Source of the DNA: Kocuria salsicia
Lineage (GTDB): Bacteria; Actinomycetota; Actinomycetes; Actinomycetales; Micrococcaceae
Assembly (NCBI RefSeq): GCF_007681555.1
Contig: NZ_VELE01000001.1
Coordinates: 1 to 64,000 of the forward strand
DNA: 64,000 nt
Direction of reading: 5' to 3'
Positions 1-7,278 of the stretch are shown here, piece after piece (within the stretch, counting starts at the first letter, position 1; each line of letters begins with the position of its first letter). Under the pieces are notes generated by a model. It did no database searches. It was not told the DNA's origin and was given only the letters and a program-made list of their open reading frames with translations. The position numbers and the translations under genes were made by a program.

Positions 1-123
1 CCCACACGGCGTGCGGCAACCAACCGCCCTTCTCACGATTGATCAACGTCCCCGGTCAGTACAGCTAGGAGGACGGGGACGATCACAGCGCCTCCTTCGT
101 GGCGCGGCGAGCGCGGTGGGTGA

Positions 124-528
124 TCAGAACAGGCACAGTTCCTCCGTCTCCGCGGGCTGGTGGGCGGGTGTGGTCTCGGCGGGCCGGTCCAGTGGTCCCA
201 GCTGCAGGACATGGCGCGGCGCCTGCGGCATCACGGTCACCTCGTGGGTTGCCAGGTCGGCGAGGGAGTACCCGAGGCGCGCTCGGTTCCTCGCGAAGTC
301 GAGCAGGTTCCACGCCCACTCCTGGGTGGCGTGGTCCGTGGGCCGGGACCGGCACCAGTCCTCCTCGTAGGTGACGTGCGGGTACCAGGAGACGTGGGGT
401 CCATCCGGGTCGAATGCGCCGATGTGCTGCCACTTCCCGATCGGGTTCATGACCAGTAGCCACAGCTGGCCCGTGCTGGCGGTGTGGAGCACGGCGCGCT
501 CCCCCGGGCGGGGTGTGTAGGCGCTCAT
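124..528 (-). CDS. Hypothetical protein, mobile-element leftward operon
   Basis: A protein of 134 residues, not recognised. It has a Trp/His-rich middle (motifs such as GKWQHIGAFDPDG and WAWNLLDFARNRARLG) and no membrane segment. The chosen ATG overlaps the stop of the upstream gene in an ATGA arrangement, which decides the start over a longer in-frame extension. It is the last gene visible in a long leftward series that starts at the repressor near 6.3 kb, so it is probably co-expressed with the element's early genes. Function unknown. Confidence 0.6.
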   Translation of the reverse strand: MSAYTPRPGERAVLHTASTGQLWLLVMNPIGKWQHIGAFDPDGPHVSWYPHVTYEEDWCRSRPTDHATQEWAWNLLDFARNRARLGYSLADLATHEVTVMPQAPRHVLQLGPLDRPAETTPAHQPAETEELCLF

Positions 529-872
529 GGGACACGCGTCCATGGGCCGTCCCCGGGAGTCGGCGCGATCACATCCCCGCGGTTCCAGCAGTGCAGTCTC
601 TGTTCCCACCGCCAGACCAGGCCGCTGCTGTCCGCCCACGCATGGTCACGGAGGTGCTTATCGGCGATGGGCCAGCTGTCCAGTGTCCGGGGAACCCAGT
701 GCCGAGCGGGCGCCCCCGCTGGGGACTCGCTCGTCTGCCAGGCTTCACGCACCATCGGCCTCGCCATGTCCACCAGATGTGCGACGTCGACGCAGATGCG
801 GGCCACACCGGGGGCCAAGTCCACAATGACCTGAGCCAAGGCTTCGACGCGCTCCATCCGCCGGGCGCTCAT
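525..872 (-). CDS. Hypothetical protein, mobile-element leftward operon
   Basis: A 115-residue protein with no recognised domain. The first half is a predicted amphipathic helix rich in Val/Ala/Met (VEALAQVIVDLAPGVARI). The second half is Trp-rich (DSWPIADKHLRDHAW). The start codon shares four bases with the stop of the gene upstream and its stop shares four bases with the next start, so it is translationally coupled on both sides. Probably a small accessory phage protein; function unknown. Confidence 0.6.
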   Translation of the reverse strand: MSARRMERVEALAQVIVDLAPGVARICVDVAHLVDMARPMVREAWQTSESPAGAPARHWVPRTLDSWPIADKHLRDHAWADSSGLVWRWEQRLHCWNRGDVIAPTPGDGPWTRVP

Positions 873-1333
873 CGCTGCTCCCCCGCCGCGAGCTCGTTTT
901 CGAGGACGGCGGCGCCGGCGTTGAGGGCGTGCGCCGCGAGGGTGAGCCCGTGCACGAGCGCAGCGTCACACTTTTCGCAGTAGAAGATGCCGTCACGCGC
1001 CACTATCTCCTCGTGTGCCGTGATGGTGTCGAGCACGATCTGCACCATGCGCGGCGTCACCGTGGGGGCGGACGCGGTGGCCGTGGCCGCGCCTTCGAGA
1101 GCGGCTTCGACCTCGCGGACGTGGGCCTGCTCGCGGGGGCGGCCCGTGCACGTCCAGGTGAGGTTACGGACCCTTGTACCGGCGGCGTACCTCTGGCCCG
1201 CCTCGGCCTCCCAGTAGGCGTCACACTCGGGGCACTGCCATGTGGCGCCCTCCAGGTACTCGTCACTCATGGCCGAGACCTCGGGATCCTTGGCCGGGTC
1301 GCAGCAGTGGCGGGTGTAGATGAGCGGGCTCAT
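869..1333 (-). CDS. Small protein with two CxxC zinc-ribbon-like motifs
   Basis: A 154-residue protein. It carries two CxxC pairs in zinc-ribbon-like settings, WQCPECDAYW near residue 33 and FYCEKCDAAL near residue 117, plus a CC dipeptide near residue 10. Two CxxC pairs could together coordinate one metal ion, but this is inference. The ATG chosen sits in a TGATG overlap with the upstream stop. Such short zinc-ribbon proteins are common in actinophage early operons and are usually of unknown role. Confidence 0.6.
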   Translation of the reverse strand: MSPLIYTRHCCDPAKDPEVSAMSDEYLEGATWQCPECDAYWEAEAGQRYAAGTRVRNLTWTCTGRPREQAHVREVEAALEGAATATASAPTVTPRMVQIVLDTITAHEEIVARDGIFYCEKCDAALVHGLTLAAHALNAGAAVLENELAAGEQR

Positions 1334-1518
1334 CAGGTCTCCTCGGTGTCTCGGATCGCCGCGAGCGCGGCGGTGGTCTCGGCTGGGGTGGCTCCGTAGC
1401 GGGTGCGGCAGAGCTCGACCATGCCGTCTGTGTGGGGTTGGGAGGTGAGGCGGCGGAGCGCGTTCAGGTAGTCCTCCCACTGGCTGTTGGGCATGGGGCG
1501 TGGGGTCAGTTTTTGCAT
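1333..1518 (-). CDS. Small hypothetical protein (61 aa)
   Basis: A 61-residue protein starting MQKLTPRPM. It overlaps the upstream gene by 13 bases and its stop overlaps the next start (TGATG). The body (WEDYLNALRRLTSQPHTDG, then an ATPAETTAALAAIRDTEE tail) looks helical and soluble. No family recognised. Its support is its place in an unbroken chain of overlapping genes with matching codon use. Confidence 0.5.
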   Translation of the reverse strand: MQKLTPRPMPNSQWEDYLNALRRLTSQPHTDGMVELCRTRYGATPAETTAALAAIRDTEET

Positions 1519-1793
1519 CGGGTGACGTCCGTCCATTCGATGTGCCAGTGGTCGTGGCGGGTGGGTTCTCCGAGCAGTGCGCGGGCGCGGCGGGTGGCTG
1601 CGGTTTCGTCCGGGGCGGCGACGCTGATGGAGTGCACGCGGGCCCAGGGGTAGAAGCCCGGGGCTTGGCCGGTCTTGTGCTCGACGGCGCGGCCGGTGAA
1701 CCGCCACCACGGGTCCGGCGGCGGGGGCGGGTACGCGGTCGGGTTGGCGAGGATCTGGGCCGTGCTGGGTGCGGGGGTGGTGGTCGTGCTCAT
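1506..1793 (-). CDS. Hypothetical protein (95 aa)
   Basis: A 95-residue protein with a Thr/Pro-rich N-terminus (a run of five prolines near residue 22) followed by a compact Trp-rich segment (DPWWRFTGRAVEHKTG, then HDHWHIEWTDVTRC). The start overlaps the upstream stop by four bases. Not recognised; probably a small phage-type accessory protein. Confidence 0.55.
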   Translation of the reverse strand: MSTTTTPAPSTAQILANPTAYPPPPPDPWWRFTGRAVEHKTGQAPGFYPWARVHSISVAAPDETAATRRARALLGEPTRHDHWHIEWTDVTRCKN

Positions 1794-2113
1794 GCCGTCT
1801 CCTGTGTGGGTGTGGTGAGTGTCGCGCTGATCTGCTCCCAGGTGCCGCCGCCGTAGAGGCCGCCGTTGATGCGCATGAACCCGGCGGGCGGGTCCACGCG
1901 CTCCTGGATGAGCTCGAGGTCCTGGCCGCGCATCCCGGGGGCCTGCTGGATCAGCCACGGGGCGACTGCGGTGTGCAGGGCCGGCATGACGTCGTCCGGG
2001 TCAGCGAGCGACGGGTTGATGTCGAGGTCGACCTCGCAGGCGATGTCGCGGACGTGGCCGGCGCGGTGGAAGTAGACGCGGAAGGTGGCCGTGTACGGCT
2101 GTCGGGTGTCCAT
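1790..2113 (-). CDS. Hypothetical protein (107 aa)
   Basis: A 107-residue protein. The N-terminal part alternates hydrophobic and charged residues in a strand-like manner (YTATFRVYFHRAGHVRDIACEVDLDI), followed by helices and a Gly-rich patch (INGGLYGGGTWEQI). No known family seen. It directly follows the SSB gene with a TGATG overlap, so it may act with SSB in element replication or recombination; this is context only. Confidence 0.55.
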   Translation of the reverse strand: MDTRQPYTATFRVYFHRAGHVRDIACEVDLDINPSLADPDDVMPALHTAVAPWLIQQAPGMRGQDLELIQERVDPPAGFMRINGGLYGGGTWEQISATLTTPTQETA

Positions 2114-2706
2114 CAGAACGGGGGTTCCTGCTCGTCACCGTCGGCGGGCGTGCCGTCGAAGGCGTCCTGTGCGGGCGGGGTGGCGACGTCCCACGCGCTG
2201 CCGCCCTGCTGGGTGCCGGGACCGGGCTGGCGGCTCTGGGGGCTGTTGAAGCCCTGGCCCTGCCCTGCGCCATACCCGCCGGCGGGGGCGTACCCGCCGC
2301 CCTGGCCGCTGCCGAAGTTCTGTGAAGAGTTCCCCGAGCCCTTCGTGGTGCGCTGCACCTTGGCGGTCGCGTACTTCAGCGACGGGCCCACCTCCTCCAC
2401 CTCGAGTTCGATGGAGGTCCGGCGGTCGCCCTCGCGGGTCTCGTAGGAGCGGGCCTTGAGGCGACCGGTGACGATCACCCGGGTGCCCTTGGCCAGCGAG
2501 TCCGCCAGGTTCTCCGCGGCGTCACGCCACAGGGTGCAGCGCATGAACAGCGTCTCCTGGTCCTTCCACTCGTTGGCTTGCCGGTCGAACGCCCGCGGGG
2601 TCGAGGCCACGGTGAAGTTGGCCACGGCGGCACCAGACGGGGTGAAGCGCAGCTCAGGATCCGCGGTCAGGTTCCCGATCACGGTGATGAGAGTCTCGCC
2701 AGACAT
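2113..2706 (-). CDS. ssb: Single-stranded DNA-binding protein, phage/element type
   Basis: A 197-residue SSB that coats single-stranded DNA during replication and recombination. The OB fold fills residues 4-115: [17 protein letters not shown], the aromatic segment [16 protein letters not shown], then [17 protein letters not shown] Gly/Gln-rich linker and an acidic C-terminus ending DEQEPPF follow. Cellular SSBs usually end in an acidic -IPF tail that recruits partner proteins; here it is -EPPF. Its place in the early operon indicates a dedicated SSB separate from the host copy. The ATG overlaps the upstream stop (TGATG). Confidence 0.93.
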   Translation of the reverse strand: MSGETLITVIGNLTADPELRFTPSGAAVANFTVASTPRAFDRQANEWKDQETLFMRCTLWRDAAENLADSLAKGTRVIVTGRLKARSYETREGDRRTSIELEVEEVGPSLKYATAKVQRTTKGSGNSSQNFGSGQGGGYAPAGGYGAGQGQGFNSPQSRQPGPGTQQGGSAWDVATPPAQDAFDGTPADGDEQEPPF

Positions 2707-3401
2707 CAGGCGACCTCCTTCTTCTTGATCTCGTTGTGGTGCCGGCGGACCGCCCACATGGACGGCAGAGCACCGTTGATGTTCGTGTACGTCTCGTCCA
2801 GGACCGCCTGCATGGTCAGCGCCTCTGCCAGCGCCCGGTCACGTTCCGCGAGCGCCTCGGTGTGCATCTGCTGGCAGTCGGTGAGCGCTCCCTGGAGTTC
2901 GGTGACGCGGTGGGTGAGGCGGGTGTTCTCGCGGGCGGTGGTGGATTCGGTGATGACGTTCTTCGCCCGGGCGTGGTGGTCCTCGGCGACTTCGGCGCGC
3001 AGCTGGGCGAGGGTGTCCTCCGCACGGGCGAGCTCGGCCTCGGCGTGAGTGCGGCGGGAACGCTCGGCCGCTTGGCTCTGGGTAGCGCGTACGGCTTCGT
3101 CGCGTTCGATGCGTACAGCGACCAGGAGCGAGCGAACGCGGGCCCGGTGGACCGCCACGTCCTGGGACGGGGCGGACGACGCCGCGACGGTGGCTTCGGC
3201 GCGGGCCTCCTCCAGCTGCCGGGTAGCGTCGCGCACTTCTGCGCGGGCCTTGTCCCGGGCCTCGGAGATCTTGCCGACTGTGGAGCTGAGCGTGGCGATG
3301 CGCTTGCGCGCGGTCTCCAGTTCAGCGGCCAGGGCCTGGTTGCGCTGGGTCAGCGCTGTCTGGGCTTCGGGGCGGGCGCCGCGGTACACGTACCCGCTCA
3401 T
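2706..3401 (-). CDS. Coiled-coil protein
   Basis: A 231-residue protein that is almost entirely predicted coiled coil: long Ala/Glu/Arg/Leu heptads ([18 protein letters not shown], later [18 protein letters not shown]) from about residue 20 to 205. The C-terminus is basic ([13 protein letters not shown]). No enzymatic motif. It lies directly upstream of ssb with a one-base stop/start overlap. It could be a scaffold or a DNA-metabolism partner; the function is not readable from sequence. Confidence 0.6.
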   Translation of the reverse strand: MSGYVYRGARPEAQTALTQRNQALAAELETARKRIATLSSTVGKISEARDKARAEVRDATRQLEEARAEATVAASSAPSQDVAVHRARVRSLLVAVRIERDEAVRATQSQAAERSRRTHAEAELARAEDTLAQLRAEVAEDHHARAKNVITESTTARENTRLTHRVTELQGALTDCQQMHTEALAERDRALAEALTMQAVLDETYTNINGALPSMWAVRRHHNEIKKKEVA

Positions 3402-3553
3402 GAGCGATCACCCCGGCCCTGCATGCGTGCGAGGAGGTCGCGCTGCTGGCGGGCGCGCTGGGCCGCGGACCAGTGCGCGCCGAGGGCACCCGCGGCGATG
3501 ACGGCGATGCACCCGGGGAGCACGACAAGGAGGATGGTGGGCGCAGTCAGCAT
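3398..3553 (-). CDS. Tiny single-pass membrane protein (51 aa)
   Basis: A 51-residue ORF starting MLTAPTILLVVLPG. One hydrophobic helix spans about residues 5-26 (TILLVVLPGCIAVIAAGALG), followed by a basic, Gln/Arg-rich tail (WSAAQRARQQRDLLARMQG). Its ATG overlaps the upstream stop by seven bases and its TGA overlaps the next start as ATGA. This double coupling is the main evidence that it is real despite its size. By the positive-inside rule the tail should be cytoplasmic. Function unknown. Confidence 0.6.
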   Translation of the reverse strand: MLTAPTILLVVLPGCIAVIAAGALGAHWSAAQRARQQRDLLARMQGRGDRS

Positions 3554-4032
3554 GGGACCTCACCCACCCCGCAGAAAACGTCCTCGGTGGTCTCGTCGAG
3601 CAGGCCCTCGATCAGGTCGGAGACGTTGGCGACCCACTGGGCCGGGACACGTCCGTGCTCGGCAACGTGGTGGGCGACGAGCATGGCCTCGTCCCACGTG
3701 TCGAAGGACCCGACGAAGGATCCCGTGATGCCCTCGGTTGCGGCCTCGGGCTGCAGGGTCCACACGTGCCAGCTGTCCTGGGACAGCCGCCCGCCTGCGG
3801 GCATCAGGTTGCGGGGGTCGCCCTGCGGGAGCCTGCTGAACAGGTTCGCCCCGCCCTTGTGCACGTGCACCCGGGGACGGTCCAGGTCGCGACGCCGCGC
3901 ACGGGAGGCCCGTGCCTGTTGCTCCACCTCGCGGGCCTGCATGACCGCGGTAGCGCCCGTCATCGCCGTGGTCACCGCGTCAGCGAACGCAGCCAGGCGG
4001 CGGGACAGGGTCGTCTCAACCACGACGCTCAC
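3547..4032 (-). CDS. Hypothetical protein (161 aa)
   Basis: A 161-residue protein with a GTG start chosen by its overlap with the upstream gene. The N-terminal half is helical and basic (AREVEQQARASRARRRDLDRP). The C-terminal half looks like a small alpha/beta domain (WHVWTLQPEAATEG, then GSFDTWDEAMLVAHHVAEHG). The last part resembles short domains of unknown function in actinophage proteins, but I cannot name it. Confidence 0.55.
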   Translation of the reverse strand: MSVVVETTLSRRLAAFADAVTTAMTGATAVMQAREVEQQARASRARRRDLDRPRVHVHKGGANLFSRLPQGDPRNLMPAGGRLSQDSWHVWTLQPEAATEGITGSFVGSFDTWDEAMLVAHHVAEHGRVPAQWVANVSDLIEGLLDETTEDVFCGVGEVPC

Positions 4033-4171
4033 CCCCGGCCGGGCGCACCCAGGTGTACAGGCCCAGGCCGACCAGGCCGAGGACCAGAACGGTCATGTTC
4101 CCGCCACCGGCCAGCCACGCCTCGAGCGGGTCCGGGATGATTGCGCACAGCGTGTTGAGGATGGTGCTCAT
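4016..4171 (-). CDS. Tiny membrane protein (51 aa)
   Basis: A 51-residue protein starting MSTILNTLCAIIPDPL. One hydrophobic segment lies at about residues 25-41 (NMTVLVLGLVGLGLYTW), followed by a basic tail ending GGERRG. Its start overlaps the upstream stop by four bases and its end overlaps the next gene by 17 bases. It is the second tiny membrane protein in this operon, one gene away from the other. It might be a phage holin-like or superinfection-exclusion peptide, but there is no direct evidence for either. Confidence 0.55.
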   Translation of the reverse strand: MSTILNTLCAIIPDPLEAWLAGGGNMTVLVLGLVGLGLYTWVRPAGGERRG

Positions 4172-4512
4172 TGGTCTCCCCTTGCATGTCCGACAACGAC
4201 CGGGCGGTCGACGTCGTGGTCTGCGGCCGCATGGGCCTGATCGAAAGTGGCGGGGGCGAACTCGAGGTCGCCGGCACATATGCCCCCCAAGAGCACTTGT
4301 GCTGGGGCTGACCCCGAGTTCCCCCACGCGATCTCAAACGGGGCGCTGTTGCGCACCGGTTGAGACAGGCAGCGCTGGACGAACATCCCCACTGCCACCC
4401 GCCGAGAGCGGGTATCCGTGTGCCGGACAAGACCCACCACCTCCCGGAAGGAATCCGAACGCAGATCCGTGTACGTGACCTGCTCGTAGCTGACCTTGCG
4501 TGCCGTGCTCAT
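4168..4512 (-). CDS. Hypothetical protein (114 aa)
   Basis: A 114-residue soluble protein, not recognised. It has strand-like segments (KVSYEQVTYTDLRSDSF, then RRVAVGMFVQRCL) and a His/Asp-rich C-terminus (AHAAADHDVDRPVVVGHA). The start overlaps the upstream stop by four bases. It belongs to the same coupled operon. Confidence 0.55.
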   Translation of the reverse strand: MSTARKVSYEQVTYTDLRSDSFREVVGLVRHTDTRSRRVAVGMFVQRCLSQPVRNSAPFEIAWGNSGSAPAQVLLGGICAGDLEFAPATFDQAHAAADHDVDRPVVVGHARGDQ

Positions 4513-4823
4513 GACGCCGCCTTCTCGTTGTGCGCCGCACGCGAGCGCGACGTCGTGCGGAACGGGGATACCACCGGCGCGGTGAATTCCGCGGTCGCGG
4601 GCGCCTGGGTGGTCTTCTCGGCCTGGGCAGGGTGCACCGCGGTGTGGCGCAGCAAGGCGCGGACGTCGTCGCGGAAGAAGATGACCTTGCCGCGGGCGCC
4701 GCGGTGGTGAGCGATCTCGCCTCGGCCGGCCATGCGCTTAAGCTCCGACTCCGAGTACAGGCCCCGGGTCATCTCGGCCACCTCCGATGGCAGCCAGCCG
4801 GTGAAGTCCGTGGGGGTGCTCAT
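4509..4823 (-). CDS. Small helix-turn-helix (excisionase/MerR-like) protein
   Basis: A 104-residue protein. The first 60 residues fit a winged-helix HTH of the MerR/excisionase class: LPSEVAEMTRGLYSESELKR as the helix pair, then GEIAHHRGARGKVIFFRDDV as a basic wing, then a helix RALLRH. The C-terminal 45 residues are low complexity. It could be the element's excisionase (directionality factor) or a transcriptional regulator. The position in the leftward early operon fits either. Confidence 0.6.
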   Translation of the reverse strand: MSTPTDFTGWLPSEVAEMTRGLYSESELKRMAGRGEIAHHRGARGKVIFFRDDVRALLRHTAVHPAQAEKTTQAPATAEFTAPVVSPFRTTSRSRAAHNEKAAS

Positions 4824-5215
4824 CGTTCTGCCCCTTGCCCGGTGATGAGGCGCTGGAAGGAGTCGGCGGTGGCCGCGGTGGCGATGATGCGGCGGAGGCC
4901 GGCGCGGGCGGCGGGGTTCGCGTCGCCGATCATGGCGACGGTCATGTAGAGCGCCTCACGCGTGGTGATCAGGAAGTCGTCGCGTTCCTCGGGGGTGCGG
5001 TCCTGCCAGACGATGGGCTGGATTCCTTCGCCGTTGAGGATGGTGGAGGCGTCGCGGGCCGCAGTGGCCAGGACCTCCCAGGAGTGCTCGAGGTCCAACA
5101 GCACGGCCAGGCTGCGGCCCAGCACACGGGACTCGTCCTCCGCGAGGAGGTCATCGAACGGGTTGCCGGAGCGGTTGAGGTTCTCGAAGTACGAGAGCTC
5201 GGGATCCTTCATCAT
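4820..5215 (-). CDS. Hypothetical helical protein (131 aa)
   Basis: A 131-residue, mainly helical and acidic protein (NPFDDLLAEDESRVLGRSL, LEHSWEVLATAARDASTIL). There are two adjacent ATG codons at the start; the first overlaps the antirepressor stop as ATGA. Not recognised. It lies directly downstream of the antirepressor and may be co-translated with it. Confidence 0.55.
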   Translation of the reverse strand: MMKDPELSYFENLNRSGNPFDDLLAEDESRVLGRSLAVLLDLEHSWEVLATAARDASTILNGEGIQPIVWQDRTPEERDDFLITTREALYMTVAMIGDANPAARAGLRRIIATAATADSFQRLITGQGAER

Positions 5216-5991
5216 GCGATGGCCTTCCTTTCGTGCTGCTCGGCGAGAAGCCGGCGGAGGTCCTCGAGGCCCTTGGACTGGATGCGGACCTGCGGGGTGG
5301 CGTGGCGAAGAGCTCCGGTGTGTGGGTCGCGGAAGGTTTGGCCGCGCTCAGCGAGACGACCGCGGTGGACCTGGGACTGGTACGCGCGGGGGCGGCCCCG
5401 TCCGTCGCGGTAGAGCCACTTCGCGGTGAAGAGCAGGTCCCACAGGCCGTTCTCGCCGATCTCCCACGCGGTCTTGCGCGAGAGGGCCTTGCTTGCCTCG
5501 TTGACGGAGACGTCGCCCTCAGCGGAGAGGAACTCGTCCCAGGCGTTGGCCTTCGGCGTGAGCTCGAGGACCTTCGCCTGCGCCTCCTGCACCCGGGTGC
5601 TGAGGATCTGCATCGCCTCGAGCACCAGCTCGTCCTGGGTCTTCGGCAACTGCGGGGTCTGGCCGACGGTGTAGGTGCCCGTCTTCCGGATCTGCGGAAG
5701 CACCTCGGCAGTAACCCACCTACGAAACGGCTTGGCCATGGGTGCGTTGCTCCGGATCAGCACCGTGAACAGGCCGGACTCGTTGAGAACCTGCATGCTC
5801 TGCTCGCCGCCAAGGGTTCGCACTCGGTGCGACCCCTTGTCCTCGGAGTCCGCCATGCGGCTGATGTCAGAGGACGTGCGCGCGCCGAGGACAGTCGCGA
5901 TGTCACGGGCCACGAACCAGGGCTCGCCGGCGACATCGATCACGCGCACTGTCTGCCCGTCGTAGGCGAACGAAGTGAGTTCCTGGCTCAT
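5212..5991 (-). CDS. Phage antirepressor, BRO-N plus KilAC domains
   Basis: A 259-residue protein with the two-domain layout of phage antirepressors. The BRO-N domain covers about residues 5-105 (VRVIDVAGEPWFVARDIATV, VLNESGLFTVLIRSNAP, KPFRRWVTAEVLPQIRKTG). A short linker leads to a KilAC-type DNA-binding domain at about 145-245 (LTPKANAWDEFLSAEGDVSV). Such proteins relieve repression by the element's repressor or bind DNA themselves. It directly follows the XRE repressor gene with an ATGA overlap. The start MSQELTSF is set by that overlap. Confidence 0.92.
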   Translation of the reverse strand: MSQELTSFAYDGQTVRVIDVAGEPWFVARDIATVLGARTSSDISRMADSEDKGSHRVRTLGGEQSMQVLNESGLFTVLIRSNAPMAKPFRRWVTAEVLPQIRKTGTYTVGQTPQLPKTQDELVLEAMQILSTRVQEAQAKVLELTPKANAWDEFLSAEGDVSVNEASKALSRKTAWEIGENGLWDLLFTAKWLYRDGRGRPRAYQSQVHRGRLAERGQTFRDPHTGALRHATPQVRIQSKGLEDLRRLLAEQHERKAIA

Positions 5992-6290
5992 GCTGCTGTC
6001 CTCTCGTGAATGTCGTTCGTACTGCTGCTGGTGGACTTGTGGACGTCGAAAAGGACCTTGACGGGTACGTTCAGCGCCTCCGCAATACGAGCTCCGAGCT
6101 CGGGAGTGCATGAGCTGCGGCGGCCGGCCAGCAGATGGGAGATGAACCCCTTGCTGCATCCGGCGTAGCGCGCGAGTCGACCGTGGGAGAACCCGTCCTG
6201 ATCCATCAATGCCCGCAAGGTGTCTGCGCTCTTGAGTCGCATCCAAGTTCCTTTCGGCCAACGGTGCTTCAGTCTCGTCACCTTGTGCAT
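5988..6290 (-). CDS. XRE-type repressor, first gene of the leftward operon
   Basis: A small DNA-binding protein with an XRE helix-turn-helix at about residues 24-62 of the 100-residue form (LRALMDQDGFSHGRLARYAG, then CSKGFISHLLAGRRSSCTP). Two starts have good ribosome sites: the ATG at 6290 (AGGAGA, 7-base gap) and the ATG at 6242 (AAAGGA, 6-base gap, 84 aa). The HTH is intact in both forms. It is transcribed from the divergent control region upstream, which carries CAGTAG/CTACTG repeats. It is probably the element's repressor and autoregulated; this is inferred from position and fold. Confidence 0.8.
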   Translation of the reverse strand: MHKVTRLKHRWPKGTWMRLKSADTLRALMDQDGFSHGRLARYAGCSKGFISHLLAGRRSSCTPELGARIAEALNVPVKVLFDVHKSTSSSTNDIHERTAA

Positions 6291-6301
6291 CTGAGTGTCT
6301 C

Positions 6302-6474
6302 CTAGTAGGCGTATATCTGTCAACTACTGATGGACACAGTAGTGCCTACTGGTAGACGGTGCAAGAGGGCGGGACACCCCCAATCCGCGCCGTTATAGCG
6401 CGGCACGCCCCTCCGGTGACGTTTTTCTAGTAGCCGCCTAGATAGGGTGGGGGCGTCAATCAGTGGTAGACGGT
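6302..6474. promoter_or_regulatory. Divergent control region with operator-like repeats
   Basis: This stretch lies between the leftward repressor and the rightward HTH gene and is less GC-rich than its surroundings. Visible elements are: a perfect inverted repeat CAGTAG-TGC-CTACTG at 6337-6351; another CTACTG at 6324-6329; a TTGACA on the minus strand at 6319-6324; an inverted repeat TCTAG-N7-CTAGA at 6426-6442; and the 10-mer GGTAGACGGT twice, at 6351-6360 and 6465-6474. GTGACG at 6416 and TAGATA at 6439, 17 bases apart, could be a rightward promoter. This fits a phage-style genetic switch. Confidence 0.65.
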
Positions 6475-6525
6475 ATGTGTTGCGGCCCGCTAGACCGCTC
6501 CCCCGGCAGTGGAGATATTGGATCC

Positions 6526-7158
6526 GTGCAGACGATCAGCGAACTCGTGAAGGCCCAGAAGGCGGCCAGCGACCTCTCCTACGAAGCCCTCGCCCAGCGA
6601 GCGCAGAGTGCAGGTCTTGGTCTCACGAAGCAGCAGCTGTCGGATCTTGCGAACAACCGCCCCAAGGGGTGGCCCAAGAGCGCGGACATGGTGAAAGCCC
6701 TGTCGATCGCTCTGGACGTCCCCGAGCGGACGGTGGTGCTGGCCTACGCGGCATCGTTCGGCATCGACGTTCGCGAGACCCGTAGCCCATTCGAGGTTCG
6801 CCTGCCAGCCACCGTCTCGACGCTGGATCCGAGGATGCAGGACGCCATCCTGCACGTGATCCGCGCAGCCACTGAAGGAGCAGAAACCCATGAGCACGAC
6901 ACCGAGGGCCAAGAGCAGGAACCGCGGGCGGAAGCGAGCGGCGCGCAGCCGACGCAACCGTCCCCCATGAACCGCGCCGGGGTGAGCCCGGCAGAAGACG
7001 GCCTCGCGGCCAGGCGTCGCACGCGGCCGGCTCCGGTAGATCGTGAGCTCGCGGTGGCGGCGGATGACTCGCCGAGCGTGGGCCGATCGATGCGTGAGGC
7101 GCAGGATGATGCCGCCGAGGCACCAGACGCTGGCGGTGGGTGGGACGGCGGGGCCTGA
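6526..7158 (+). CDS. HTH regulator with low-complexity tail
   Basis: A 210-residue protein from a GTG preceded by GGAGAT at 9 bases; a longer in-frame ATG at 6463 has no ribosome site. Residues 1-75 form an XRE-like HTH (ISELVKAQKAASDLSYEALA, then LGLTKQQLSDLANNRPKGW, then MVKALSIALDVPERTVVLAY). A helical segment follows, then about 90 residues of low-complexity Ala/Glu/Arg/Pro. It is divergent from the XRE repressor across the operator region, the classic position of a Cro-like or second immunity regulator. Confidence 0.7.
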   Translation: MQTISELVKAQKAASDLSYEALAQRAQSAGLGLTKQQLSDLANNRPKGWPKSADMVKALSIALDVPERTVVLAYAASFGIDVRETRSPFEVRLPATVSTLDPRMQDAILHVIRAATEGAETHEHDTEGQEQEPRAEASGAQPTQPSPMNRAGVSPAEDGLAARRRTRPAPVDRELAVAADDSPSVGRSMREAQDDAAEAPDAGGGWDGGA

Positions 7159-7278
7159 TCCCGCGACACGTTGTGACGGATGACAACGGCGGGTCCATGT
7201 CCCGGTAGGTTTATGCGCACGCACTCGTTTGCTATCGCATGAGCGATCCACCGCGCACGTCACACCAGGGAGAACCAC

